Source: Azolla pinnata (taxonomy: Eukaryota > Streptophyta > Polypodiopsida > Salviniales > Salviniaceae). Taken from it: a DNA stretch of 64,000 nucleotides. The notes beneath the pieces are model-generated. The model worked only from the letters and a program-made list of their open reading frames with translations. It had not been told where the DNA came from and did not search any database. This document shows positions 1-12,100 of the stretch, piece after piece. Each line of letters begins with the position of its first letter. Position 1 is the stretch's first letter. Made by a program: the position numbers and the translations under genes. The DNA lies in the NCBI GenBank assembly GCA_037176905.1, contig JBBBWG010009446.1, positions 26,403 to 90,402 of the forward strand, written 5' to 3'.

Positions 1-99
1 CATCATCATCACCACCACCATCATCATCATGGCTTGTCATGCCATCCATCCATCCATGCGCAAGTTCGACGACATTTCCCGGCTTGCATAGAGAATCGG

Positions 100-230
100 T
101 GCGATCGATCAGATATATCAATCCAATCGATCAGATGTATCGATCCAATCGATCAGATGTATCGATCCAATCGATCAGATGTGTCGATCCAGTCGATCAG
201 ATGTGTCGATCCAATCGATACCGATCCAAC
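100..230. repeat. 22-bp minisatellite (about 5 units)
   Basis: Tandem units built on ATCGATCAGATGTATCGATCC repeat at a 22-bp spacing with a few substitutions. The unit is rich in GATC and ATCGAT palindromes. Several overlapping short ORFs cross it, but they only reflect its stop-poor composition. It is preceded at the extreme left edge by a (CAT/CAC)n microsatellite at 1-31. Confidence 0.85.
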
Positions 231-1160
231 ACCGGCCACCGGATCGAGTTTATTTGGCGGATATCCAGTCCTTCGAGCCCGGATCCCATGACCGCCGCCG
301 TATCGTACGTTGTTCTGTTACGCACATTCTACGTGTCGTTCGGGATCTTGCATGTGCAAAAGTACACAAGTCCCCATCCGAAAAAATAGATATGCCTTGA
401 CGCGTGGATTGGGACCTGCCGCTTGCAAACACAAGAAATAAAGGGGACCTGTTGCCTCAAACATTCACCATCGTACAAATCCTTTGCGAGTAAGGTTTGA
501 AGAGTTGGGCAACTGTAATGCGGCCATCCAGCTAGTCGTCCTACCTGAGAATGTCACTCTCCATAGTTCAATGGGGCATTGGATCGCGTCGTTCGTTGCA
601 AACTCGTTGAACAACATGTCATAATCACAAGTGACTTGTCACATCTTACCTGTAATATATCCAAACCACATAACCGAGTGTTATCAAGATAACCAGACGC
701 TTTCTAATAGAAGTCTTTAGTATACTAACCATTGCACTATCTTATTCACTTACATAGTTATATAAAAAGTCATATATAATTTATTACAGAACTCATTACA
801 ATCGTCGGCGATTCACCCTAATGCATGATCACCAAGTGGCATGTATGCGTACACACTCTGGGCAAAAGCTAGAAGCTTATGTCCAGTCCGTGTAGAAGTA
901 CGTTGGCCGAAATCCGTATTAGGAAAGTTAATACGACTTGTTTTTTCGCGGACAAGGCACAATGGTCCGATTTCGACTAAGCCATTGTGTTCGTGTCCAT
1001 TCTGAGTAGAGCTGGAATTCCCTTTATATTCGTGTCTAGCTCGCTTAAACAATCTTTCAGGTACACTGCAGTGTAGTTGTAATCACCTACGATCGTAACC
1101 ACTTTGAGCAGAACTCTGTACCAACCTTCCGTGCAAATGGCTTTAACATCCATCTTATCC
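231..1160. other. Intergenic stretch, nothing recognised
   Basis: No convincing coding exon, RNA gene or repeat family is visible. The longest ORFs (60-80 codons) lack any recognisable motif. The right part borders a copia gag relic, so some of it may be decayed LTR or leader sequence, but no LTR pair or primer-binding site was found. Confidence 0.5.
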
Positions 1161-1164
1161 GAAA

Positions 1165-1470
1165 CGAGTCTAAGGAAGTTCGAACTTAAATTTTTCGAAG
1201 GAGCAGATGTAGGACTACCTTATAGTCCGTGGCCAGATTGACCCTATAGAGGGTGACAAAGTTTTGGCGACATACAAGCTAGAAGAATGGGTGAAGCTAG
1301 ACTAGGTAGCTCGCGCTACCATCCGGATGCATCTGCATGAGGCCGTGTATTACATGGTCCAATCGTGTATGACAACATATGAACTATGGAAGATGCTATT
1401 TGACACTTACAAGAAAAAGGTGGCTGCTACGAATATCTACTTGATATGGCGCCTTGACAACTTGCGAATG
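1165..1470 (+). mobile_element. Ty1/copia gag (UBN2-like) fragment
   Basis: In the frame of 1327-1470 the translation shows the copia gag pattern: a T-Y-E-L-W core, then L-F-D-T-Y, A-A-T-N-I-Y-L, and R-L-D-N-L-R-M. This is the UBN2/retrotran_gag signature in which 'ELW..L...Y' precedes 'L...L..LRM'. Upstream, around 1270-1326, the same domain continues (WVKLD, VARATIRMHLHEAV) but carries an in-frame stop. A KFEL.FFEGADVG piece lies near 1170. The element is decayed and cannot encode a full Gag. It runs straight into a P450-derived segment at about 1471. Confidence 0.7.
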
Positions 1471-1915
1471 ACGCGCCTCCTCCTCCCCAGCCCCTCCTTC
1501 TCCGACCACCCCCTCAAGCTCTCCGCCCGCCTCCTCCTCTTCCACTGCGCCATTGGCTTCGCCCCCTACGGCCCCTTCTGGCGCCAGCTCCGCCGCATCG
1601 CCGCCTCCCACCTCTTCTCCTCTCGCCGCCTCGCCGCCTCCGAGCCTCAGCGCCAGCGCAAGACCTCCCACCTCCTGCGCTCCCTCCACCGCACCTCCCT
1701 CCTCTCCTCCACCCTCCGCATCCGCCCCTTCCTCCAGGCCACCTCCCTCAACAACATCATGACCAGCATCTTCGGCAAGCGCTACGACCTCGATAACTTG
1801 ATGCTGCTCGGCAACGGCAACGGCAGCAGCAACAACAACAACAACACTAGCGGCGGCCTCCGCGAGGAGGTGGCAGCTGCTGCTTCTGCCATCGCCGCAG
1901 CGGAAACCCCCCTCG
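1471..1915 (+). pseudogene. CYP78A-like cytochrome P450 fragment inside copia relic
   Basis: This GC-rich segment translates in frame with the preceding gag piece. It matches the N-terminal third of plant CYP78A P450s: a SFSDHPLK block, the hallmark IGFAPYGPFWRQLRRIA (family form GFAPYG.YWR.LRRI), then SHLFS.RR.A, and ATSLNNIM.S.FGKRYD. There is no haem-binding cysteine loop, no K-helix ExxR and no start region, so it is not a working enzyme. In functional family members this region lies in the first large exon. Its base composition is far more GC-rich than the flanking retroelement. It was either captured by the copia element or inserted into it. The P450 identity is clear from motifs; the subfamily is from memory of the CYP78A pattern. 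Confidence 0.75.
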
Positions 1916-2105
1916 TCGAGTATGACCGAAGCAGAATACGTAGCTACGTCCAATGCGACTAAGGAAACGTTTTGGCTCGGATGACTAGCTTATATATTTC
2001 GACAAGTTAGTCCGAAATGGGCTCTGACTGTATTTAATGATAGTCAGGAAGTTGTCACACTAGCAAAGAATCCAGTACATGACAATGCTTCGAAATGTAT
2101 CGAAT
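1916..2105 (+). mobile_element. Ty1/copia RNase H C-terminal fragment
   Basis: Read from about 1918 in a different frame from the P450 piece, the translation gives M-T-E-A-E-Y-V-A, A-T-K-E-T-F-W-L, then after one stop F-N-D-S-Q-E-V-V-T-L-A-K-N-P-V-H-D-N-A-S-K-C-I-E. This is the end of copia reverse transcriptase/RNase H (family pattern TEAEY.A...A..EA.WL, D.Q....LA.NP..H..SKHI). One in-frame stop shows decay. With the gag fragment at 1165-1470, only the two ends of a copia coding region remain, and the middle is replaced by P450 sequence. Confidence 0.8.
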
Positions 2106-2833
2106 TGGAATCAACAAAGTCATTCTCCAATCTAGGAATTTCCTCTTTCAAAATGGAGATAGTTTGTTTCTTTAGATGTCCTTTCTTTGTTAACTCAAAG
2201 ACGTATATAAGTATATCCACATCATTCAAGCATAAATTGCTTATAAATTCCACACTCCACTTCCTTTTCTTTGATACAATTGCATTAATCATCTCTAGAA
2301 TGTATTTTGCCAGTAAAAGCATTTGGATTTGAAGTGTGATACCATGAGCCTTGATCGCAACTATTACTAACATTGGGTCTTTATCTATGCCAATTACCTT
2401 TGCAATCCGAATGGATGCCCTTTGTCATCTTTGCTAGCCAAAGTTACCTCCATTGAACCAACAATTATTTCTTGCATATCTCCACTCCATTTCTCTTTCA
2501 ATCTTTTCAATAGCCGCTCTTGCTCTTCGGGGTCTTGTGTATATAAGTCTTTGCTCTGGATTAATTAGTTGTTCAGTTCAATAGATAAATGTAATTGCAT
2601 TGTAGTGGATGGACAATATCGTAATCTCTCTTTCCTAATCTATGTTTTCCCAACAATCACGAGATTATTGTCATACCCTATGGTATTTTTCCTAGTTGTG
2701 TTTCTACTTCAAGTCACTACCTTCTTGTTAGATTCTCCCACAAAAACCTTCAATACTATCTTGTCCTCTCTGGACATCTATTTCTCTTAATACAAATGAT
2801 TAGATAAATAAGAAAACAATCAATAGTAGCTAG
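2106..2833. other. AT-rich stretch, nothing recognised
   Basis: Both strands carry weakly coding-like stretches; the antisense strand from about 2550 to 2050 has a broken reading frame of roughly 160 codons. No motif was recognised. It may be the 3' end of the copia relic plus other decayed repeat DNA. Confidence 0.4.
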
Positions 2834-4545
2834 CCCCAGACATATACAACGAGAGCCTTCATACACATTTGTATCATTTTTTTGTGAAAGATTCCCGCGT
2901 CAAGATCTTTGCAACAGTCAGCCTGAATATTGGAGTTGATGAAAACCCTAGCTCAAAGCCTGGCCTTTGGATATGGGAACTTAATTCATCCCCAAATTTG
3001 TAGCTAAACCCCATACATATACAAAGCGAGCCTTCACACACATTTGTATCAATAATTTTTTTGTTAAAGATTCCCCTTGTCGAGATCTTTGCAATAGGCA
3101 ATCTGAATCTTTGAGCTGATGAAAACCCTAGCTCAGAGCCTGGCCTCTGGACATCGCAACTTAAATTCATCTCCAAAAATGTTGCGAACCCCATACATAT
3201 ACAAAGCGAGCCTTCACACACATTTGTATCAATAATTTTTTGTTAAAGATTCCCCTGTCAAGATCTTTGCAATCGGCAGCTTGAATCTTGGAGCTGATGA
3301 AAACCCTGGCTCAGAGGCTAGCCTCTGGAATCTGGCAGCTTATTCATCTCCAAATTTGTAGCTAACCCCATACATATCCAAAGCGAGCCTTCAGAGACAT
3401 TTGTACCGATAATTTTTTGTTAAAGATTCCCCCCTCGAGATCTTTGCAATAGGCAACCTGAATCTTTGAGTTGATGAAAACACTAGCTCAGAGCCTGGCC
3501 TCTAGACATGGCAAGTTAAATTCATCTCCAAATTTGTTGCTAACCCCATACATATAAAAAGCTAGCCTTCATACACATTTGTATCGATAATTTTTTGTTA
3601 AAGATTCCATTGTCGAGATCTTTGCAATCGGCAGCCTGAATCTTGGAGTTGATGAAAACCCTAGCTTAGAGCCTAGCCTCTGGATATGGCAACTTAATTC
3701 ATCCCCAAACTTGTAGCTAAACCCCATACATACACAAAGCGAGCCTTCACACACATTTGTATCGATAATCTTTTGTCGATATCTTTGCTATAGGCAACCT
3801 GAATCTTTGAGCTGATGAAAACCCTGGCTCAAGTTAAATTCATCTCCAAATTTGTAGCTAACCCCATACATATACAAAGCGAGCCTTCATACACATTTGT
3901 GTCGATAATTTTTTGTTAAAGATTCCCCCGTCGAGATCTTTGCAATAGGCAACCTAAATCTTTGAGCTGATGAAAACCCTGGCTCAGAGCCTGGCCTCTG
4001 GAATATGGCAACTTATTCATCTCCAAATTTGTAGCTAACCCCATACATATACAAAGCGCGCCTTCAGAGACATCTGTATCGATAATTTTTTGTTAAAGAT
4101 TCCCCCATCGAGATCTTTGCAATTGGCAACCTTAATCGTTGAGCTGATGAAAACCCTGTCTCAGAGCCTGGCCTTTGGATATGGCAACTTAATTCATCTC
4201 CGAATTTGCAACTAAACCCCATACATACACAAAGCGAGCATTCATACACATTTGTATCGATAATTTTTTGTTAAAGATTCTCCCGTCGAGATCGTTGCAA
4301 CAGGCAACCTAAACCTTTGAGCTGATGAAAACCCTGGCTCAGAGCCTGGCCTCTGGAAAATGGCAACTTAATTGATCTCCAAATTTGTAGCTAAACCCCA
4401 GACATACACAAAGCGAGCCTTCACACACATTTGTGTCAATAATTTTTTGTTAAAGATTTTCTCGTCGAGATCTTTGCAATAGGCAGCTTGAATCTTGGAG
4501 CTGATGAAAACCTTGGATTTGGCAACTTAAATTCATCTCCAAAGT
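2834..4545. repeat. Ten-unit ~177-bp tandem satellite
   Basis: Each unit starts with CCCCATACATATACAAAG and continues through AATTTTTTGTTAAAGATTCC, CGAGATCTTTGCAAT, GAGCTGATGAAAACCCT and ATTCATCTCCAAATTTG. Unit starts lie at 2834, 3009, 3189, 3366, 3544, 3722, 3862, 4039, 4217 and 4396, a spacing of 175-180 bp except one 140-bp unit carrying an internal deletion. The minus strand gives short ORFs beginning MCEGSLCICMGF in several units. These are by-products of the unit, because stops and frameshifts differ between copies. The array ends about 110 bp before the predicted first exon of the PRP40C-like gene. Confidence 0.95.
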
Positions 4546-4659
4546 TTTACGGTGTGTTCTCTGCAGATAGATAGGTTTTGGCTCCTTGTTTGTTTTTTAT
4601 ATAGCTTTCTAACATATTCTTTTTGGCTCCTTGTTTGTTTTTACATTTCTGGCCTTTCT

Positions 4660-4740
4660 CTGCAGCAGCGAACGAACGAGGAAGGGACGACAGAGAAGCA
4701 CGCCCCGGCCCCCGCCTTCCCCCATCCCGACCATAGCCAG
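4660..4740 (+). other. Non-coding first exon of PRP40C-like gene (5' UTR, predicted)
   Basis: A short GC-rich stretch (GAACGAACGAGGAAGGGACG ... CCATCCCGACCATAGCCAG) ends at a strong donor, CAG|GTAAGC, at 4740/4741. The next good acceptor (TTTTCTCAG at 6143) opens the exon that holds the start codon, which implies a 1.4-kb 5' UTR intron. That intron contains a (GAA)n microsatellite at about 4863-4900. The transcription start is not defined by the sequence. Confidence 0.5.
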
Positions 4741-6175
4741 GTAAGCATCTGTTCCTTTCCAGTTGCTTCCTTGTTCTCTCTAGAACGAATTCTGCAGCCG
4801 TTGCGCTGCGTGAGTAAGTACTGTGCAGGATTTCTTAGAAAGTTGAATGCTGTCTACAGACAGAAGAAGAAGAAGAAGAAGAAGAAGAAGAAGAAGAAGA
4901 CATTTGATCGAGCATGCTTTCTGTAGGAATTCATCACTTAGAAAAACGTTGACACAGTTAAGCGAACTAGCTCCAGTAATATCTGAAATGACTCAGGGCT
5001 CGATTCATGTATATATGTTTCAAACCGGACTGATTTCAGCAATTTAAGTGATCATAGAGGCAGATTTACCTAGGGATATGAGAATCAGCGTTCTGGTATT
5101 TTAAATTAGTACGCATATAGTTTCGTTCAACATTTTTGTTATCATTTGTAGCCAGAAACGTAGAATCCTAATTTGCAGCTAGTAATTATGAAGGTCTCTC
5201 AGGGTCATAAACCCTGCGTCTTAGTGAAAAGAATATGGTTCTATGCAGGCTTAATTGTTTTATCAGCTATGTCCAAAGTTTGCGAGTTTTCAAAGACGAG
5301 AAATCTAGTAGCTTTGCTTAGGTATATCCCTGCTGCTGCTATGCTTCTGATTCCACTGTTCAGTACCAGTGCCTTGTGCTTGTTTACTTCCATTTAAACT
5401 CTACATAACACCACAGGACAAGGTGATGGGAATGTTGAATACATTTTTGTATAGTTCCTTTTTCATTATTCACAACAAATTTGTGGTTTGTTTTGAAAAA
5501 TCATTCTGACTTCAAGAGCTGTCCCCTTTAATTTTATCTCTTTCGTGGATATACCTATGAATGTCACTTATGTGACATGGATAGATATTTATAGTCTTCC
5601 TTTGAGGTCAAATATGACCAAAGAAGCGAAAGATTTTCTCGTAGGAACTCATGGTGCTGAAATATTTTTCATTGAGAATTTGAGAGGAATATTTTGCGGA
5701 TGCATTGTATTGACAGTGTGCTAAAATAAAGTTCGATTTTTCTCAAAAAGTAACTAAAGTTTGATACCTAGAATTCTGAATTTGTTCAGTGCATAATATG
5801 TGTAGTTGACCTGTATCCTCTCTTCTGCTTGAATGCTTGCTGTAGATAAAGGGATGCGCTCTAGTATGTACTTTGGAACTGCATTTTTTTCGTTTGCAGG
5901 AGAAGATCGTTTTATATTTTGGTGCATGATATGCAACAAAATGTGAAATGTGAGAATTCACATTGCTCCGAAGGCATAATACATTGAGGACTCTCTAGAT
6001 GCATTGTGAAACAAATGTAATTCAACGCATCTTCCAAACTGTTTATTTGTATCTCACGTCCATCTGTCATGTGAGAGAGAAGAAAAGAAAGAGAAAAAGG
6101 TATCTTATAACCTTGAGAAAAATGTTTTGTGCTGTTTTCTCAGGTTAACAAAGTTACTACTTTAATCTGATTGCT

Positions 6176-9100
6176 ATGAGTGTGGCTTTATCAGAGGGAA
6201 TGACAGCCCCAGCAAGGCAGCCTCAAATGCAACCTGGTGTGCCTGAACAATCTTCAATGGTAAGGTTACAAGGAGATCAAAGACACTGGATTTAATTTAA
6301 TGAGAGGATGATTGCTTTGTATATTTGTAAGGCATGTTGCAACCATATCTGAAACATTAAAATTGTTTGCTATTATCAATGTACATAAACTAGGGAAATC
6401 TGACATACTTGAGGTTTTCTTTATTCTCTATCATTTCGTTACCTGTAATTCATAAAAGAAATAAATTGGCCATACGATTGCAGGTATGCATTTTGAAGTT
6501 TGATCAAGTACATATGAGTGTAAATAAAGAAAAGTTGGGGTTTTTCGCAGTTTTTTAGTGTATCTATGAGAGTGCTTCTAAAGTGATAGAATTTTGTTCT
6601 CATCTGAACTAGTGAAGTACTTTGCATATGAGCTAGTCATATCTAACTGAAAATGAAATATTTAAACCTCCTTGTTTTGCAGTCAGCCCCAGCTAACATG
6701 TCACAGACGGGTACTCCAGTTTCTACACCCATGAACACAACACCCTCAGGAGGTTACGTATCTCAACTACCATCATATGTTGGTCCGAGATGGCAATCAT
6801 CTTCAGGCTTACCTCCTTCCCCAGGACCACCTGGTTTACCAGTACTATCAGGCCCATGGATCTCCATCCGCCCAGTACCGTCTGTGGCTCCATCTCCAGC
6901 TTCTCAGAACCCATCAAATGGAAATGTACTAACTGATCTAGCAATACCATCACAAAATTCTGCATCATCAACGATAGGAAATCCTAAACCAGCTGTAGCT
7001 CCTGGTAACACAGGAAATGCAGCAGTTTTGGCACCATTTACATCTAATCATCCCGGGAATTCTGCATCTTCTAGAAGCTCAGAGTCCCCACCTGGACCTC
7101 CAGTGCCTCCTGGAGTTTCACCTATGACGACTCATGGATCCATAAGCACACATATATCAACTGCTGTAGCTGCATCAGGCTCTTCTGCCCACCCTTCACA
7201 ATATGGGCAAAGATCACCAGGTGATGCAATTAAGCAAGGTCCAAGACCAACGCCAATTTCATCACCTTCCTCTGCATTGGCAAATGCGCCTACAATCAGC
7301 TCCACCTTGCACCCATCTCATCCTACATCTTACATAAATGTTCCTCCTGTTCCTGCTTCAGTGTCACCGTGGATGTTTCCACCTACCCAGATCCATCCCC
7401 GGCCCATTCCATCTTTCACAGTTACAAACCCATATCTTCCATCAATTCGTACTATAACTCCTCCACAAGCAGCCACTATGAATAAATCATCAGATAGCTC
7501 ACAGATGCTGGCCCCTCCTGGAGAGCAGGGTTTTCCTGCCAAATTGGTAAGCACTGAAATAAGTAAGATACCACCTGTATCTGCGTTATCGGACCAAAGT
7601 GTAAATGGCCTTCCTACATTGTCATCCACGATCAGCTCAGAGAAAGGCATGCCTGACTCTGTTTTGAAGTCTGAGCCTATGAAAGAGGATGTGGGTGATG
7701 CTTGGACTGCTCATAAGACCCAAGAAGGCATAATTTATTATTACAACTCTGTTACTGGTGAATCTACTTATGAAAAGCCTGTTGGTTTTCATGGAGAAGT
7801 GAGTACATAACCTAAAATTATTATTTAAGTAAGTACTTCATGACATTGTCGTATTCATCAATGGCTTATGTGATGTTATTGTCTGCAGGTGGATAGGGTG
7901 ACAGTGCAGCCGACACCTATCTCTTGGTATGTCCACTGAAAATTTAAGTAAACATAAATAAAGCTGTTAAAGAGAAATGATTCCCATTGTTGGTTTTTAT
8001 TAATTGAACATTTTTTATTCAAGGCAGACTGCTGTAATTTCTCGATGATGTCTTTCTGAGATCTTGTATGATAACCAAAAAATCTTGCTGCAGTGGGCAT
8101 ATGTACATGTATGGGTTTTGTGTCTTTGTTAATATACCAGCCAAACTACCACACGAAGAAAGTTTGAACTTGCAGATACAAACTTCCATACATGTATATT
8201 ATATATATGTGAATACGTTTAGATTATAGCAGCTGCATTATGTAGACTTCCTTCACCAGAGAGTCCATATGGGATCTTGATAAGACATCACTTAAACTTA
8301 CCCTTCAGTTTTATAACTGATTAATATCTCCCTGTGAAACTCAGTTGCATCCATTCCATATTCTGGAGAAGAGTCTGAGAAGACCATAGCTAATAAGATC
8401 TACTGTTCTTCATGCATGCATATCTGAAGGTCATGCAGAGATTTTCTGGTTGGTAATAGGTATGCTTCAGGAATACACAGCTATGCTCAAACTTATAAAG
8501 AGCTCGTTTCTGGAAATTTCTAAAGCAACAATGGCCACCTCAAACTCTGGTCTTTTTGGGGGAAAAAATCCCTTAATAGCCATTTAGTTATCCTTTAACC
8601 AACGTTGCAAGAGAAAACACCTCGTGATAGCTGTCGAATAATATATCAGGCAAGAGAAGATATTTTATCTGGATATGAGCGCCAATGATGTGCTATGACT
8701 TTAGAAATCTGTTGTGCCCTGCATTTTAAACCACTCACTGCTAATTAACTGTGCTTATTTCACGAATTTCAATGAATTAAAAAGGCTGCATAGTTCTGAT
8801 TACATTTTAGACCAATCTTTACCGATTATCTCAAATACATCTAACATAATGTTTCTCACTAATACAGAACTATGCTTACTGTCTGCTGTCTTTATCATGT
8901 AAGAGATGGATGTTGTATTTTTAGGTATCAGTTATTTTGAGTCACATTTTGCTGCATAATCGTCTAACATCCATGTTTGATGATGTCCAATATCTAGAAA
9001 TAACTCTTGTATGTCATCTTTCAACCAGCATACTATACACCACAGAGGTGTCCATTTCGCTGCTAGCATAAAATGTGATATTCACAGTATAGGATGCATA

Positions 9101-12100
9101 AAATTGTTGTTGCTAGGGTGTGAGCCATTTATTTTTGTGATTCACCTTATTTTACTGCATAATATTTACTTCTACCTATTTCATCGTGTTGCTTTGGAAG
9201 ATTAGACAGTTTTAAATGTAGTATCCTGTTTTTGGTTTTATAGACCATGCTGGCTCTTAAATCTAACATAGCATTTCCACATTTGATTTCATAGGGAAAT
9301 GATTGGTGGAACAGGTTGGGCTTTGGTGACTACTAATGATGCTAAGAAATATTACTACCACACGCTGACTCAGGTATTATTTATTAAGTTGTACTCCCTC
9401 TAGAAATCTTAGTGTTATAGTGAGCCATTGTCAAACTCGAAATTCTCCTCTTTGGTTATAGGCTACAAGTTGGCAAGTGCCCACTGAGGTAGCAGAATAT
9501 CGCAAGAGGCAATCTGATGAAAAATTAACAGCTTTGAGGGCTGATTCGGAAAAGGGAACTGTATCTTTCAGTTCTGCACCTGAAGGGGTCTTTATGGTAC
9601 GTGAAGGACAGAAAGTTGGTCAAGCTGCGACTTCTTCTGCATTAGACTTGATAAAAAAGAAATTGCAAGATTCTGGTGGGAGTGACAATGTGGATGGGAA
9701 TTCCAACAGATTGGCTGATATTGAAGCTAAAGAAAAAACCAAGGATACCAATGCAGAAAAATCTTCATCAGAATCTTCATCTGATAGTGAAGAAGAAGAG
9801 CAAGGACCTTCAAAGGATGAGCGTGTGGCTCAATTTAAGGTAAAATCTTCATATATTGACGATGACTTGTGCCAACATTCAGATGATTTGTTTATTGATA
9901 ATTTCTAACAGGAAATGTTAAAAGAGAAAGGAATTGTCCCCTTCTCAAAATGGGAGAAAGAGCTGCCAAAGATCCTTTTTGATCCTCGCTTCAAGGTTTA
10001 AATATTTCTTAGATCAATTTATTTCTTCATTTGCTGGTTGCATACTCTGTAATATAGTTTTAGTAAATGATCTAAGTGCTGTTTTGATGATATTGTATGT
10101 TGTTGAGGAATTATAATTGTTTGCCCAAGGTCCAAGCTTTGCAATTGTTTTAGCTTTCACTATCTTGCATGTTGACATGCATTATAATTTCTCAACAATT
10201 TCGATTTTATTTACATTGTCTCTAAACATCATTAAAAGTTAGAAATTTATACATTAATATTTGTTGATACATTTATATGAAAACCTAAGGAGTCCTGTGC
10301 AAGTTTGTGAGGGAGGGTGAGGTCAAAAGGCATAAACAAACGGTCAAGTTTGTGTCAGCGCATTTATGCCTGTGAATTTGCTTGTTACAAATGACACTAA
10401 GATATTTGATAGTTTTATATTCATCACTTTCAACTAAAGCTTCTGATTCAGGTGTCTCCTGATGAAAAATACTGGGCACATCAAGCAACTTCTGATTTAG
10501 GTGTCTCCTGATGAAAATTACTGGGCACATCAAGCTTCATAACTTTTTATTTCTGTGAATTTTCTTCTTACAAATGAGACTGAAATATTTGATAGGTTTA
10601 TATTCACCACTTCATAAATTTTTTGTGGTTTATGTTCACAGCTTATGTGTTTCACATATTGAAAAGTTCACTCATGTTTGAAGCTCCTATTGAATAGTGT
10701 GAGGTCATGTACTAAGTCGTATAATGGTCGCTCTCTCTGCGATGATTATCGACCTAAGACAATGGAGACATTCACTGTATACCATCCAAATTAGAGGACA
10801 TCCAGGATGGAGCCATTGAGAGATTTCTTTCGTCTCATGATCTCTGTCACCATTGTCTTTGGCAGGTAAAGGCCATCATCGCATGCTTTGGAAACCTCTC
10901 CTTGGATCAGAACATATTTGGATTCTCTCAGATAGTTAGATGATTTATATGTTCATCGGAGGGCTGTCAGAGACCCAAACCATTATGGAGAAGTTGAGGC
11001 TTGAGTAGGGCCTCAGCCAATGGGATGACAATGACCTGTGTCTTATGGAATTCCTAAATAGAACGTGGATCCAAGGGGGTGGAAGAGTAAGGGCTTACCA
11101 TCTCCTCATCGAGAATTAATGGGCTACTTATAAGTGCAAGTAGGAAACCAATATGTTCTCTCATCTGGAATTGTCTCCTATGCTCTTTGATGGAGAGATT
11201 GGTGTTAGTAAGGGGCTACCTGAATGAGTAGCTTTCTCTCTGCGCTTAAGGATAAGAATTGTCTCCTATACACCTTTGTGGAGAAATCGTTGGTAAGGGG
11301 CTACCTGAATGAATAGTTTTGGCTCAGCAGTCAAGGAGGAACAAAGCAAGGCAAAAACGTGCAGGTGACGCCTTTCCGAATGAGGCGATGCTCTACTCGA
11401 GTCACTTCTTGCCAGAAAAGAAGGATAATTGTAGAATGACTAGATTAATGCTTGTAATTGTGATCATTGATAGGGTTAGCCTTGGTATCAGATGCTATCT
11501 AGAAGCGACACTCCAAGGAGAGTATGGCAGTTCCTATTGAAAGTTCACTCGGGACATAAAGGTAGTTCAATGTTGAGTGGAAATGAGAGAAGAGTTTGAC
11601 GTAAACCTAAGTATTGCCTAAGTGGTCAGGGGAATACCATAGCCAGAGTTGGTGGGCTTGTAGCTCTAAGCTCATGCACTCTAGAGGCCTCAAATTCGCC
11701 TCAAGCGCAATGGCAGGGACGGTAGAAATTCCCTCAACATACTGGCTTGTAAAATATGGAGAGCTGAGTGAACAAATTTCATACGGCCTCAATAATCATT
11801 TGTTATTAATGATGTTCCTAGGGTGAATCTAAATTGCAGATGAAGTGGTATTGAATGCAAACCTAGAATAGATAAAAGGTGTTGGAGATGAAAGCCATCA
11901 TCAAGAATTTAGATCTACATTGGTGTTCGGGAGGGTATGCCGTGCTTTTTCAGGATCATCCAAATGCTTGTGGGAACATCTTTTGTATGATTGTTACAAA
12001 GCGCAATTAGGTAAACAACAATTCTACAACTAGGCTGGTTAACTTGGAAGAAACATCTTTGAGACCTTTTTTCTCTTAGGCGTACAACTAGAAGTTGGAA

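Noticed and set aside
2874-4249. Minus-strand ORFs MCEGSLCICMGF... as a repeated small-protein family
   Set aside because: They follow the 177-bp satellite unit and are broken differently in each copy. There is no start context, splice support or constraint.
2834-4545. CRISPR-like array
   Set aside because: Whole-unit 177-bp repeats without short repeat/spacer alternation, in a eukaryotic nuclear context.
4847-5047. Arg-rich 66-codon ORF
   Set aside because: Frame through a (GAA)n microsatellite in the PRP40C 5' UTR intron.
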